This document shows, piece by piece, positions 8,130-16,000 of a DNA stretch of 30,868 nt (position 1 is its first letter; every line of letters begins with the position of its first letter). The stretch comes from an uncultured bacterium. GTDB lineage: Bacteria > Bacillota > Clostridia > Lachnospirales > Lachnospiraceae. Location: assembly GCA_937893485.1 (NCBI GenBank), contig CALBJL010000029.1, positions 1-30,868 of the forward strand, read 5' to 3'. A program made the position numbers and the translations under genes. The notes beneath the pieces are model-generated. The model ran no database searches. It was not told where the DNA came from and saw only the letters and a program-made list of their open reading frames with translations.

Positions 8130-9734
8130 TTACTTCTGAGGTCCTGCGGAAACAAGTGCCTTTCCTGCATCATTTCCCTCATACTTTGCAAAATTCTTAA
8201 CGAAACGATCAGCCAGATCATTTGCCTTTGTCTCCCACTCAGATGCATCTTCATAAGTATCGCGGGGATCGAGAATGCCTGTATCTACACCGTTTAACTC
8301 GGTAGGGATCTCGAAGTTGAAGATCGGCAGAGTCTTGGTCGGAGCGTTCTTGATATCTCCGTTTAAGATTGCGTCGATGATTCCTCGGGTATCCTTGATA
8401 GAGATACGCTTGCCGGTTCCGTTCCATCCGGTATTTACGAGGTAAGCCTTTGCTCCGCTCTTCTTCATCTTCTTAACAAGCTCCTCTGCGTACTTGGTCG
8501 GATGCAGCTCTAAGAATGCCTGACCGAAGCAAGCGGAGAAGGTAGGTGTAGGCTCGGTGATTCCGCGCTCTGTACCTGCTAACTTTGCTGTGAAACCTGA
8601 CAGGAAGTAATACTGTGTCTGCTCAGGAGTCAGAATGGATACCGGAGGAAGTACGCCGAAGGCATCTGCTGATAAGAAGATCACGTTCTTTGCTGCCGGA
8701 GCAGAAGAAACGGGGCGTACAATATTCTCAATATGGTTGATCGGATAAGATACACGTGTATTCTCTGTCACACTCTTATCGTTGAAATCGATCTTGCCGT
8801 CTGCATCTACGGTAACGTTCTCTAACAGAGCATCGCGTCTGATTGCATTGTAGATATCAGGCTCAGACTCCTTGTCCAGATTGATAACCTTTGCGTAGCA
8901 GCCTCCCTCGAAGTTGAATACGCCGTTGTCATCCCATCCGTGCTCGTCATCACCGATCAGCAGACGCTTAGGATCGGTAGACAGTGTAGTCTTACCTGTT
9001 CCTGACAGACCAAAGAATACTGCGGTGTTCTCGCCGTTTAAGTCAGTGTTTGCTGAGCAGTGCATAGAAGCGATGCCCTTTAACGGCAGATAGTAATTCA
9101 TCATAGAGAACATACCCTTCTTCATTTCTCCGCCGTACCATGTGTTGATGATTACCTGCTCCTTGCTGGTAATATTGAAAGCTACACAAGTCTCAGAATT
9201 CAGACCTAACTCCGCATAATTCTCTACCTTAGCCTTAGATGCGTTGTATACAATGAAATCAGGCTCGAAGTTCTCTAACTCATCAGCGGTGGGAACGATG
9301 AACATATTTGTTACGAAATGAGCCTGCCAAGCTACCTCTACGATGAAACGGATTGCCATACGGGTATCCTTGTTTGCTCCGCAGAAAGCATCTACAACGA
9401 ACAGTCTCTTGTTGCACAGCTCTTTCTTTGCAAGATCCTTAACAACTGCCCATGTTTTTTCTGTCATCGGATGGTTGTCATTCTTGTACTCATCGGATGT
9501 CCACCATACAGTGTCCTTAGAGTTCTTATCCATAACGATATATTTGTCTTTGGGTGAACGTCCGGTATAGATACCAGTCATTACATTCACTGCACCGAGC
9601 TCTGTCACCTGACCTACCTCATAGCCCTCGAGCCCAGCCTTTGTCTCCTCCTCGAATAACATCTCATAGGAAGGATTGTGCACGATCTCCGTTGTTCCGG
9701 TGATGCCATACTTTGTTAAATCGATTGCTGCCAT
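8130..9734 (-). CDS. pckA: Phosphoenolpyruvate carboxykinase (ATP)
   Basis: Interconverts oxaloacetate + ATP and phosphoenolpyruvate + CO2 + ADP. In fermentative gut anaerobes it often runs towards oxaloacetate, fixing CO2. The 534-residue length fits the ATP-dependent family. Key features: TGRSPKDKYIV near 57-67, the phosphate-binding kinase loop GLSGTGKTTLS (242-252), the metal-binding segment LIGDDEHGWDD (259-269), and the C-terminal TGWNGTGKRISI. GAGAGG lies ten bases before the ATG. It is a single-gene unit, divergent from citrate synthase; 6S RNA lies just downstream on the same strand. No unusual features. Confidence 0.97.
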   Translation of the reverse strand: MAAIDLTKYGITGTTEIVHNPSYEMLFEEETKAGLEGYEVGQVTELGAVNVMTGIYTGRSPKDKYIVMDKNSKDTVWWTSDEYKNDNHPMTEKTWAVVKDLAKKELCNKRLFVVDAFCGANKDTRMAIRFIVEVAWQAHFVTNMFIVPTADELENFEPDFIVYNASKAKVENYAELGLNSETCVAFNITSKEQVIINTWYGGEMKKGMFSMMNYYLPLKGIASMHCSANTDLNGENTAVFFGLSGTGKTTLSTDPKRLLIGDDEHGWDDNGVFNFEGGCYAKVINLDKESEPDIYNAIRRDALLENVTVDADGKIDFNDKSVTENTRVSYPINHIENIVRPVSSAPAAKNVIFLSADAFGVLPPVSILTPEQTQYYFLSGFTAKLAGTERGITEPTPTFSACFGQAFLELHPTKYAEELVKKMKKSGAKAYLVNTGWNGTGKRISIKDTRGIIDAILNGDIKNAPTKTLPIFNFEIPTELNGVDTGILDPRDTYEDASEWETKANDLADRFVKNFAKYEGNDAGKALVSAGPQK

Positions 9735-10057
9735 CTTGTGTTTACCTCTCTCTTTCTTATTTTTTCTTTAAATTATTTTAATATAATTTTTAAAGATATA
9801 AAAGACATCGCAGAAGCAAGCTCCTACTCAATCGTGATTATTTTAACATTCTTTTTCCTATCCGTAAAGTAGTTATTTCCCAGACCTTAAAAAATTTTTA
9901 TAACTGCTTTTAAGCGGTTTGCACAACTACTGTCCCACAAAATGTTAAAATTCTATTAACTTTCAGATTTCTATGGCTTTTTTCACTCAAACTATGTTAT
10001 GATAAACATTCAAAAGCGATTTTTTAATGATATAAGAGAAAAGGAGGCGTACTATTT
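9735..10057. promoter_or_regulatory. Divergent intergenic region pckA / citrate synthase
   Basis: 323 AT-rich bases without a gene. For pckA (minus), TTTACG (9863-9868), 17-base spacer and TAAAAT (9840-9845) form a plausible promoter with a leader of about 100 bases. For citrate synthase (plus), TATGAT near 10000 could be a -10 box, but I see no good -35 element. The AAAAGGAGG before 10058 is the ribosome-binding site of citrate synthase. No hairpin or known riboswitch stands out. Confidence 0.5.
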
Positions 10058-11419
10058 ATGGAACGTAATTTTGCTGAAATCACTCCCGAACTCGCAGAAC
10101 TCGCGCAGCGGAGCATCAGCTCCTACTGCATTGATCCGGCATTATATACAACTTACGATGTAAAACGCGGACTCCGTGATGTGAACGGAAAAGGTGTCCT
10201 CGTCGGACTCACAGAGATCTCAGAGGTCTGTTCTACACAGATTGTAGACGGAAAATCAGTCCCAGCCGAAGGACAGCTCTACTACCGTGGCTACAATGTC
10301 CGCGATCTGGTGCGGGGCATCCGGCCGGAGAGCCATTTCGGATATGAGGAATGTGCCTATCTGCTGTTATTTGGTGAGTTGCCGACAAAAGAACAGCTCG
10401 CACAGTTTTGTGCACTGTTAGCTGACTACCGCACGCTGCCGACCAGCTTTGTGCGGGACATTATCATGAAGGCTCCCAGCAAGGATATGATGAACACACT
10501 CGCACGAAGTGTACTCACACTGTATTCTTACGACGATGCTGCCAACGACACCTCCGCACCAAACGTATTGCGCCAGTGTCTGGAGCTCATCAGCTTATTC
10601 CCGCTGCTGTCTGTCTACGGATATCAGGCATACCGCCACTACCACGATGGAGAGAGCCTGTTTATCCACACACCGGAAGCTAACCTGTCTACTGCTGAGA
10701 CGATTCTCTACACACTCCGACCGAATAAAAAATATACGCCCCTTGAGGCGAAGCTGTTAGACATTGCTCTGATTCTGCACATGGAGCACGGTGGCGGTAA
10801 CAACTCCACCTTCACGACACATCTTGTATCATCCTCAGGCACGGATACTTATTCGGTCATTGCCGCCTCACTCGGATCGCTCAAGGGTCCCAAACACGGC
10901 GGTGCAAATATCAAGGTTATCCAGATGTTCGAGACAATGAAAAAAGAGATCAAAGACTGGACGGATGAGGACGAGGTCAGCGACTATCTGCGCAGGCTTT
11001 TACATAAGGAGGCGTTTGACAAGGCTGGTCTGATCTATGGTATGGGGCATGCAGTCTACTCTCTGTCCGACCCGCGTGCGGTGATCTTCCGCTCGTTTGT
11101 CGAGCGCCTGTCGATCGAGAAAGGCTATGAAAAAGAATTTGCCCTATATGCTATGGTCGAGCGTCTCGCACCTCAGATCATTTCCGCAGAGCGGAAGATC
11201 TATAAGGGTGTCAGCCCGAACGTCGATTTTTACAGCGGTTTCGTATATTCCATGCTCGATCTCCCGTTAGAGCTGTACACGCCGATCTTTGCGATCGCGC
11301 GTATCGCAGGCTGGAGCGCACACCGCATGGAGGAGCTCTGTTGCGGCGGAAAGATCATGCGTCCCGCATACATGAATATCTCCGAACACCGCGACTATGT
11401 TCCGATGGATGAACGCTAA
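10058..11419 (+). CDS. Citrate synthase
   Basis: Condenses oxaloacetate and acetyl-CoA to citrate. In organisms like this it usually feeds glutamate synthesis through a partial TCA pathway. 453 residues, typical of the clostridial branch, which carries an N-terminal extension of about 40 residues. Catalytic motifs are intact: LHMEHGGGNNSTF with the first catalytic His (H244), GMGHAVYSLSDPRA with the second (H331), and NVDFYSG with the aspartate. GPKHGGAN at 278-284 is the usual structural motif. GGAGG lies ten bases upstream. It is monocistronic, ended by a strong terminator. Pairing head-to-head with pckA puts two oxaloacetate enzymes at one locus. I leave the symbol blank because gltA and citZ naming varies. 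Confidence 0.95.
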   Translation: MERNFAEITPELAELAQRSISSYCIDPALYTTYDVKRGLRDVNGKGVLVGLTEISEVCSTQIVDGKSVPAEGQLYYRGYNVRDLVRGIRPESHFGYEECAYLLLFGELPTKEQLAQFCALLADYRTLPTSFVRDIIMKAPSKDMMNTLARSVLTLYSYDDAANDTSAPNVLRQCLELISLFPLLSVYGYQAYRHYHDGESLFIHTPEANLSTAETILYTLRPNKKYTPLEAKLLDIALILHMEHGGGNNSTFTTHLVSSSGTDTYSVIAASLGSLKGPKHGGANIKVIQMFETMKKEIKDWTDEDEVSDYLRRLLHKEAFDKAGLIYGMGHAVYSLSDPRAVIFRSFVERLSIEKGYEKEFALYAMVERLAPQIISAERKIYKGVSPNVDFYSGFVYSMLDLPLELYTPIFAIARIAGWSAHRMEELCCGGKIMRPAYMNISEHRDYVPMDER

Positions 11420-11435
11420 AAAATTTTCCGGCATG

Positions 11436-11466
11436 AAAAAAAGAACTGCTTCTGCAGTTCTTTTTT
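11436..11466. terminator. Bidirectional terminator between convergent genes
   Basis: AAGAACTGC, TTCT loop, GCAGTTCTT (11441-11462), with an A run before and a T run after. It serves citrate synthase on the plus strand and the small membrane protein gene on the minus strand. Confidence 0.9.
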
Positions 11467-11476
11467 CGTGACATAT

Positions 11477-11824
11477 TTATTTAATATATTTCGCCTTGTT
11501 CTTTTTCGTCTCACGCAAAAACCATACGCACAGGATCAGAAACAGTGCGACCGCAACGAAATTGGCCATCGGCACTTCGAGATATTTGTCGTTCACATAG
11601 CCTGCGACTCCGTAGATCATCGCCATAATGCCAAAGAGGACTAACGGCTTGAACATCGCACCGCAGAATCCTTTCATATCCTTTGCGCCGACAAGCTCCG
11701 CCTGGTTGATAATCAGATTAGACGGCTGTCCTGTACGCTTCATCTGATAGGCACTGTAAACCATATACAATCCATAAAAGAAAATGACAAAATCAAAAAG
11801 CACCATAAAAGAATCTGAATTCAT
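11477..11824 (-). CDS. Small three-span membrane protein, unknown function
   Basis: 115 residues; I do not recognise the family. Three hydrophobic spans are visible, near residues 6-26, 58-77 and 88-104, with a polar loop (27-57) between the first two and a lysine-rich C-terminus (RETKKNKAKYIK) predicted to be cytoplasmic. A TGAGGT element about eight bases upstream supports the ATG at 11824. It stands alone between the citrate synthase terminator and the divergent receiver gene. Codon use looks like its neighbours, so it is likely a real gene. Confidence 0.7.
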   Translation of the reverse strand: MNSDSFMVLFDFVIFFYGLYMVYSAYQMKRTGQPSNLIINQAELVGAKDMKGFCGAMFKPLVLFGIMAMIYGVAGYVNDKYLEVPMANFVAVALFLILCVWFLRETKKNKAKYIK

Positions 11825-11948
11825 GTTATTACCTCATTTCATTTGTGATTTTACCGTATAAATAGCTCCACGGTATGCATATATGAATGAATTATACTCT
11901 ATCTATGATTATTTGCCAAGTAAAATCATGAAATATGCAAAAACTTGG

Positions 11949-11977
11949 TTGCTTAAACTTGCAAAAAGTTGTATATT
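11949..11977 (+). promoter_or_regulatory. Promoter of the receiver / CheX-like operon
   Basis: TTGCTT (11949-11954), 17-base spacer, TATATT (11972-11977). The predicted start near 11984 leaves an 80-base leader that begins with an inverted repeat: CGCTATGA (11987-11994) pairs with TCATAGCG (12023-12030), with an ATTTT/AAAA helix inside. The leader hairpin could stabilise the mRNA or be a regulatory site. Confidence 0.6.
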
Positions 11978-12066
11978 TTTAATAGACGCTATGAACGACC
12001 CATAATTTTCTAAGATATAAAATCATAGCGATATGCAATCACTATTTTTTGTAAAGGAGTACAACT

Positions 12067-12438
12067 ATGCAGTTAAAAGACGCAAAAATTCTGATTGGCG
12101 ATGATTCCATTCTCGCCCGTAAGCAGCTCAAGGATGTTCTGACCTCTCTCGGCGCTACACGCTTTGTGGAAGCCGTAAACGGAAACGAGGCAGTCGAAAA
12201 ATTTATCGCCGAAAAGCCGGATCTGATCTTTTTAGATATTATCATGCCGATCAAGGATGGTATCTCCGCAGTCAGGGAGATCATCGCCGAGGACTCTGCC
12301 GCCCAGATCGTCATTGTATCTTCTGTCGGTACACAGCATCAGCTCAAAGCAGCGATTGAAGCAGGTGCAAAGGACTTTGTGCAAAAACCGATCAACGCAG
12401 AGCAGATTGCTTCCATCGTTTCTTCCAGATTCGAATAA
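12067..12438 (+). CDS. Stand-alone CheY-like response regulator
   Basis: 123 residues, a single receiver domain with no output domain. The acidic pair is D12/D13 (GDDS), the phospho-acceptor D57 (IFLDIIMP), the switch serine S85 (IVSS) and the conserved lysine K107 (VQKP), so it should be phosphorylated. AAAGGAG lies seven bases before the ATG. The next gene, 47 bases downstream, encodes a CheX-like protein; CheX, CheC and FliY dephosphorylate CheY~P, so the two are probably substrate and phosphatase. It resembles chemotaxis-type CheY, but no other chemotaxis or flagellar gene is in the window, so its output may be something else. Confidence 0.92.
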   Translation: MQLKDAKILIGDDSILARKQLKDVLTSLGATRFVEAVNGNEAVEKFIAEKPDLIFLDIIMPIKDGISAVREIIAEDSAAQIVIVSSVGTQHQLKAAIEAGAKDFVQKPINAEQIASIVSSRFE

Positions 12439-12485
12439 ATTGTTGCCACTCACAATCACTCATTATACGAATAGAGGATTTAGTT

Positions 12486-13376
12486 ATGTTTGTACAGTTT
12501 TTTGGAGGTTTTTTACTAAATAAAGGAGCTGTGACACGTGAACAGCTCATAGATGCAATGGAGAAAGAATCCACCGCGCATATCCAGCTCGGTACGCTGG
12601 CGATGCACGCAGGGCTTATGGACGCCGAGCAGATCGAGGATGTCCGCATCTCACAGACGCATACGGACAAGCGTTTCGGTGAGATCTGTGTCGATAAGGG
12701 TTATCTGACAGAGGCACAGGTCGATGAACTGCTGGCATCCCAGTATCCGAAATATCTGTTACTTGGACAGGTACTCGAGGAGCAGGGTGTGTTCGACCAG
12801 AGTACCTTCAACGCGCTGGTTCAGGAATATATCACCAAAAACTCGATTCCCGAAGAGGATCTTTCCAACAAAAATGAGGGCAGCATTCCCGGACTGGTCA
12901 AGGACTACTGCTCCGAGTTTCCGAGCAGAAACAAGGAATATCAGCTTGAGTACATACAACTGCTGCTGAATGACCTGATCCGTTTTATCGGCAGCGATTT
13001 CACACTGCTGCATCCGGTCATCTATTCCAGCGGATACCCGACCCAGAAATATTCTGCACAGTCGATCACCGGCAGCTATCCCGCTGCCATCGTATTAGAC
13101 ATGACAGAGGACACGGCGATCAAATTCGCCAGCCGCTATGCATCTGAGGATTTTGATACATTTGACGAATATGTACAGGCTTCGATGGAGGATTTCCTGA
13201 ATCTGCACAACGGTCTGTTCAATGTCAATATCTCCAACACCTACTCGGACGAGCTCGGGTTAGAGCCTCCGTTTTCAGGCGAAAAGACACAGATCAAGAG
13301 CTCCGCTCCGATGTTTATGTTTCCGGCACTGTTCTCTTTCGGTATCGTAAATATCGTGTTATCCGAAAGCGCATAA
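12486..13376 (+). CDS. CheX-like protein with N-terminal MshEN-like tandem repeats
   Basis: 296 residues, two parts. Residues 7-115 are four repeats of 29 residues with conserved Leu/Phe-Gly and Gly positions (for example LGTLAMHAGLMDAEQIEDV, FGEICVDKGYLTEAQVDEL). Residues 63-101 run R-F-G...K-G-Y-L...Q...L-G-Q-V-L-E-E-Q-G, close to the known MshEN pattern (RLGxxLxxxG...Q...LGxxLxxxG) that binds cyclic di-GMP. Residues about 170-296 look like a CheX domain: DFLNLHNG (236-243) gives the acidic-xxN-xxx-G signature of CheC/CheX phosphatases with Asp rather than Glu, and the C-terminal FSFGIVNIVLSE fits the closing strand. No membrane span. Co-transcribed with the receiver gene. The CheX call is moderately sure; cyclic di-GMP binding is inference. 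Confidence 0.72.
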   Translation: MFVQFFGGFLLNKGAVTREQLIDAMEKESTAHIQLGTLAMHAGLMDAEQIEDVRISQTHTDKRFGEICVDKGYLTEAQVDELLASQYPKYLLLGQVLEEQGVFDQSTFNALVQEYITKNSIPEEDLSNKNEGSIPGLVKDYCSEFPSRNKEYQLEYIQLLLNDLIRFIGSDFTLLHPVIYSSGYPTQKYSAQSITGSYPAAIVLDMTEDTAIKFASRYASEDFDTFDEYVQASMEDFLNLHNGLFNVNISNTYSDELGLEPPFSGEKTQIKSSAPMFMFPALFSFGIVNIVLSESA

Positions 13377-13383
13377 GGTCACA

Positions 13384-13421
13384 AAAAAGTGGTGCACTTC
13401 ACAGAAGCTGCACCACTTTTT
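13384..13421. terminator. Bidirectional terminator
   Basis: AAAAAGTGGTGCA (13384-13396) and TGCACCACTTTTT (13409-13421) are perfect 13-base arms around a 12-base loop. It ends the CheX-like operon on the plus strand and the calpain-like operon on the minus strand. Confidence 0.92.
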
Positions 13422-13443
13422 GAGTTCACCTGCTTATCAATAC

Positions 13444-15030
13444 TCATGCATGATAATCATTCAGATTTGTGTGTGTGATCTTACCGAAATCCCTGATAAA
13501 ATCCTCATATTTCATATAAAACTGCCCGTATGTCTCGTCCGAAGAAGTCGACAACATCGAATCACTCATATGCCGGCTGCCGTCCTCACTATATTGCAGG
13601 GAATGCATACTATAGGGATTGCGCAACAGTACGAGGCGCTGTCCGTCACGGACTTCACCGCCCATGACCGTATAGGCATGCCCGGAATTGAGTCCGGTCA
13701 CACTCTCATGTCCGCTGCCCGCATTATATACGACATGATTTTCCCTTGCATGGCAGATCTGTTCAAACAGATCCCCGCTTTGGATCATCTGCTCGATCTC
13801 CTGCTCATCCATTGCATTTTTATTCATATCCATGTGTGCTTCGATACCGAGCAGACGCTCCAAAAACTGACCACCCTCTCCATACCACAGCGACTGATAG
13901 CCGGTGCTTCCGTTTCTACCTACATAGGCACAGGCTTTCTCGATCATCTGCATCCACAACGAGCCTGCTGACAAGGCATCCACGCCTCCCATGACCCGCG
14001 GGATCTCCTTTTTCACCCGCACATACACAGGCACAAGCTCTGTCTGCTCGATCTCTTCTGCCTCAATAAATTCAAAATCATCCATGATTTCGCTGCTTGA
14101 CTCATCCTCCTGTGAATCCTCCGGCGACGCCTGACGCGGCACGACACGTCGCTCAAACAGGCGCACGGTCACAGTTCCGTCGCCGTTATCTTTGATGCAC
14201 CGCTTGATGAGTGCCGGATCGCATTCCACCAGACCTCCGACACTGGCTACCATATAACAGTTTGATACCAGTCGCTGCTTGAGATCGTTGATCGTCGGCT
14301 CATGTGAAAACAGCGGTGTATCCCGTTGGTCACTCCACGTGGAAAATGCACGTATCATTTTATTTCTCGTCGATCCACTGCCGCTGTTTCCGGTTTCCTG
14401 CGGTTTTTCCCGTGTGCAGTCCATCACCTGCGCATCTGCCGGAATCTCCAGTGTACCGTTTGTCATAGTATCAAAATAACCCTTGAGCTCGTTCAGCAGC
14501 TGCCGCTGCTGTTCACTCAGATCCGTTCTTCTAAGCGCATTCCCCACAAGCTCCATGGCTTTCATGAGCCGCTTGCGCTCCTGCGTATAGCCCACTTTGT
14601 ACCGTGTGCCCTGCACATACTGATTCACCGCACCGGCAATATCACCTAACTGTGCATCCTGAAGCCTCTGCACCTTCTCCACCAGTGATTCCCTTGAGCG
14701 CATACTGCGCAGATCTGAATGGGTATGCGTTGCCTCTTCCCTTGTGCGAAGCAGTGCAGGCTGTACCGCGGCAGGCGCAGGTGCAGCTGCCACCGGTGTC
14801 CTTGTTCTGGAAAAACGCGCTTTAAAACCGGTTCTGCCAAGCTGCGCCGTTTCTGTCATATGGGCAGTCTGCTGCTGGTAGATCTCCTCCGGATCAGCCT
14901 GCTGCTCCTGCTGTTGTTCCTGCATCTGCTGTTCCAGCACATTCTGCTGTTCCTGCGCCTGCTGCATCTGCTGCGTGTTGATGGTCTGCGTCTGTCTGTG
15001 CAGTTGTTCCTGCCTTGTCGCATTACACAT
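13444..15030 (-). CDS. Calpain-family (peptidase C2) cysteine protease with Gln-rich N-terminus
   Basis: 528 residues. The C-terminal half (about 240-520) has the full calpain core. QRLVSNCYMVASVGGL contains the nucleophile Cys258 with the oxyanion-hole Gln252 six residues before it, as in calpains. LWMQMIEKACAYV matches the calpain LWxxLLEKAYA helix. GHAYTVMGG carries His451 and LLRNPYS carries Asn471, completing the C-H-N triad. GQFYMKYEDFIRDFGKI resembles the calpain segment after the catalytic Asn. The N-terminal 55 residues are very Gln-rich and likely coiled coil; 75-100 is Ala/Pro-rich. An acidic insertion (about 300-330) lies inside the protease domain. There is no signal peptide, membrane span or EF-hand. 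It overlaps the GNAT gene by 8 bases, so it is coupled to it. Of two ATGs, the one at 15030 has the better-spaced GGGGG. Target unknown. Confidence 0.85.
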   Translation of the reverse strand: MCNATRQEQLHRQTQTINTQQMQQAQEQQNVLEQQMQEQQQEQQADPEEIYQQQTAHMTETAQLGRTGFKARFSRTRTPVAAAPAPAAVQPALLRTREEATHTHSDLRSMRSRESLVEKVQRLQDAQLGDIAGAVNQYVQGTRYKVGYTQERKRLMKAMELVGNALRRTDLSEQQRQLLNELKGYFDTMTNGTLEIPADAQVMDCTREKPQETGNSGSGSTRNKMIRAFSTWSDQRDTPLFSHEPTINDLKQRLVSNCYMVASVGGLVECDPALIKRCIKDNGDGTVTVRLFERRVVPRQASPEDSQEDESSSEIMDDFEFIEAEEIEQTELVPVYVRVKKEIPRVMGGVDALSAGSLWMQMIEKACAYVGRNGSTGYQSLWYGEGGQFLERLLGIEAHMDMNKNAMDEQEIEQMIQSGDLFEQICHARENHVVYNAGSGHESVTGLNSGHAYTVMGGEVRDGQRLVLLRNPYSMHSLQYSEDGSRHMSDSMLSTSSDETYGQFYMKYEDFIRDFGKITHTNLNDYHA

Positions 15031-15892
15031 AATCATTTTCCCCCAATTCTCCCATACATAAAATTGTCTGTTCCATATCGGAATCCAACAGGCGCGTATA
15101 TACCTGTATGGCTTGCTCCGTAGATAAAATCATTTCTATTTTAATACCTGTCTGATCCGCAGGCAAAGCCGGATCGCCGGCAAAGCGCCTGTCCAGCTCA
15201 TCCGCCGCACCGGCTAACAGCGGCAGGAACAACTGCTTATATTCCCCATTTACCCAGCAGTAATCCAGCCTGACGCGTGTTCCGTAAATGCTGTATAAAA
15301 CCGCGCTGCACAGCTCTCCGTCCCGCATCACTGCACACCCGCCTGCATCCGATACCAGATAGCGGCTGAGATGTTCTCCGGTCTTGTCGATCAGCCACTC
15401 ATTAAAGATATGCTTTTCACGGGTCGTTAATTCGTCTAACGGACGCATCGCACCCATCTTTTTATAGGCACCGCGTTCCTGCAATGCAAACTGAACCGTT
15501 TCCAGATCCGTGATTCCGAGCGGAATTTCCATAACCTCCATCTGAAAACCGCAGCTCTTTAAAAACGGCATCAGCGCCAGATTGTCTCTGCCCGGCTCAC
15601 ATTCATAGGAAACAGTCAGGCATCTTCTCTCTCCCGACATCTGTTTTGCAATGTATGCCAGCAGCCCGCGTCCAAGCCCCTGACGCCTATACGCCGGAAG
15701 CACATAGATGCTGCGCAGTACCCACGCGGTATCCTGTTCCTCCCAACATGCAGCCCCGCACGGCTGATCCTGACAGGTAACTCCGATCGCATGTGCCCTG
15801 CGGCTGCCACGCATCAGCTCTATAAATATCTCTTCCGGCAGATCCTGCGCCCACTTTGCATACGTCGTCTGATTCAGAAGTTCTATCCCCAT
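15023..15892 (-). CDS. GNAT family N-acetyltransferase (two-part protein)
   Basis: 289 residues. The N-terminal GNAT domain (about 1-145) shows motif A, LRSIYVLPAYRRQGLGRGLL, with the acetyl-CoA pyrophosphate loop RRQGLG, and a later FLKSCGFQME strand typical of motif B. The C-terminal 140 residues are not a recognisable acetyltransferase half-domain to me, although a degenerate second GNAT fold is possible. The start at 15892 is chosen because AAAGGAG lies eight bases upstream; the longer frame to 15922 has no such site. The acceptor substrate is unknown. The stop codon overlaps the start of the calpain-like gene, so the two proteins are made together and may act together, for example by the acetyltransferase modifying or controlling the protease. 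That link is inference. Confidence 0.85.
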   Translation of the reverse strand: MGIELLNQTTYAKWAQDLPEEIFIELMRGSRRAHAIGVTCQDQPCGAACWEEQDTAWVLRSIYVLPAYRRQGLGRGLLAYIAKQMSGERRCLTVSYECEPGRDNLALMPFLKSCGFQMEVMEIPLGITDLETVQFALQERGAYKKMGAMRPLDELTTREKHIFNEWLIDKTGEHLSRYLVSDAGGCAVMRDGELCSAVLYSIYGTRVRLDYCWVNGEYKQLFLPLLAGAADELDRRFAGDPALPADQTGIKIEMILSTEQAIQVYTRLLDSDMEQTILCMGELGENDYV

Positions 15893-15920
15893 TCCATACA
15901 CTCCTTTGATCACCAATTCC

Positions 15921-15974
15921 AAAAAAGGTAACTATTCCGCGTTCTACCCCAACGATACGAATAGTTACCTTTTT
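15921..15974. terminator. Inverted repeat / bidirectional terminator between thrC and the GNAT gene
   Basis: AAAAAAGGTAACTATTC (15921-15937) and GAATAGTTACCTTTTT (15959-15974), arms of 16-17 bases with a 21-base loop. It should end thrC transcription on the minus strand. A possible GNAT promoter (TAGTCA at 15998-16003, 17-base spacer, GATAAT at 15975-15980, minus strand) lies upstream of it, so a transcript starting there would run through the hairpin first, which raises the possibility of attenuation. Confidence 0.75.
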
Positions 15975-16000
15975 ATTATCTCATATATAGAATCATTTGA

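Noticed and set aside
12486..12850. The N-terminal repeats of the CheX-like protein as part of a type II secretion or pilus ATPase
   Set aside because: The protein is only 296 residues and lacks Walker motifs; only the MshEN-like domain is shared.
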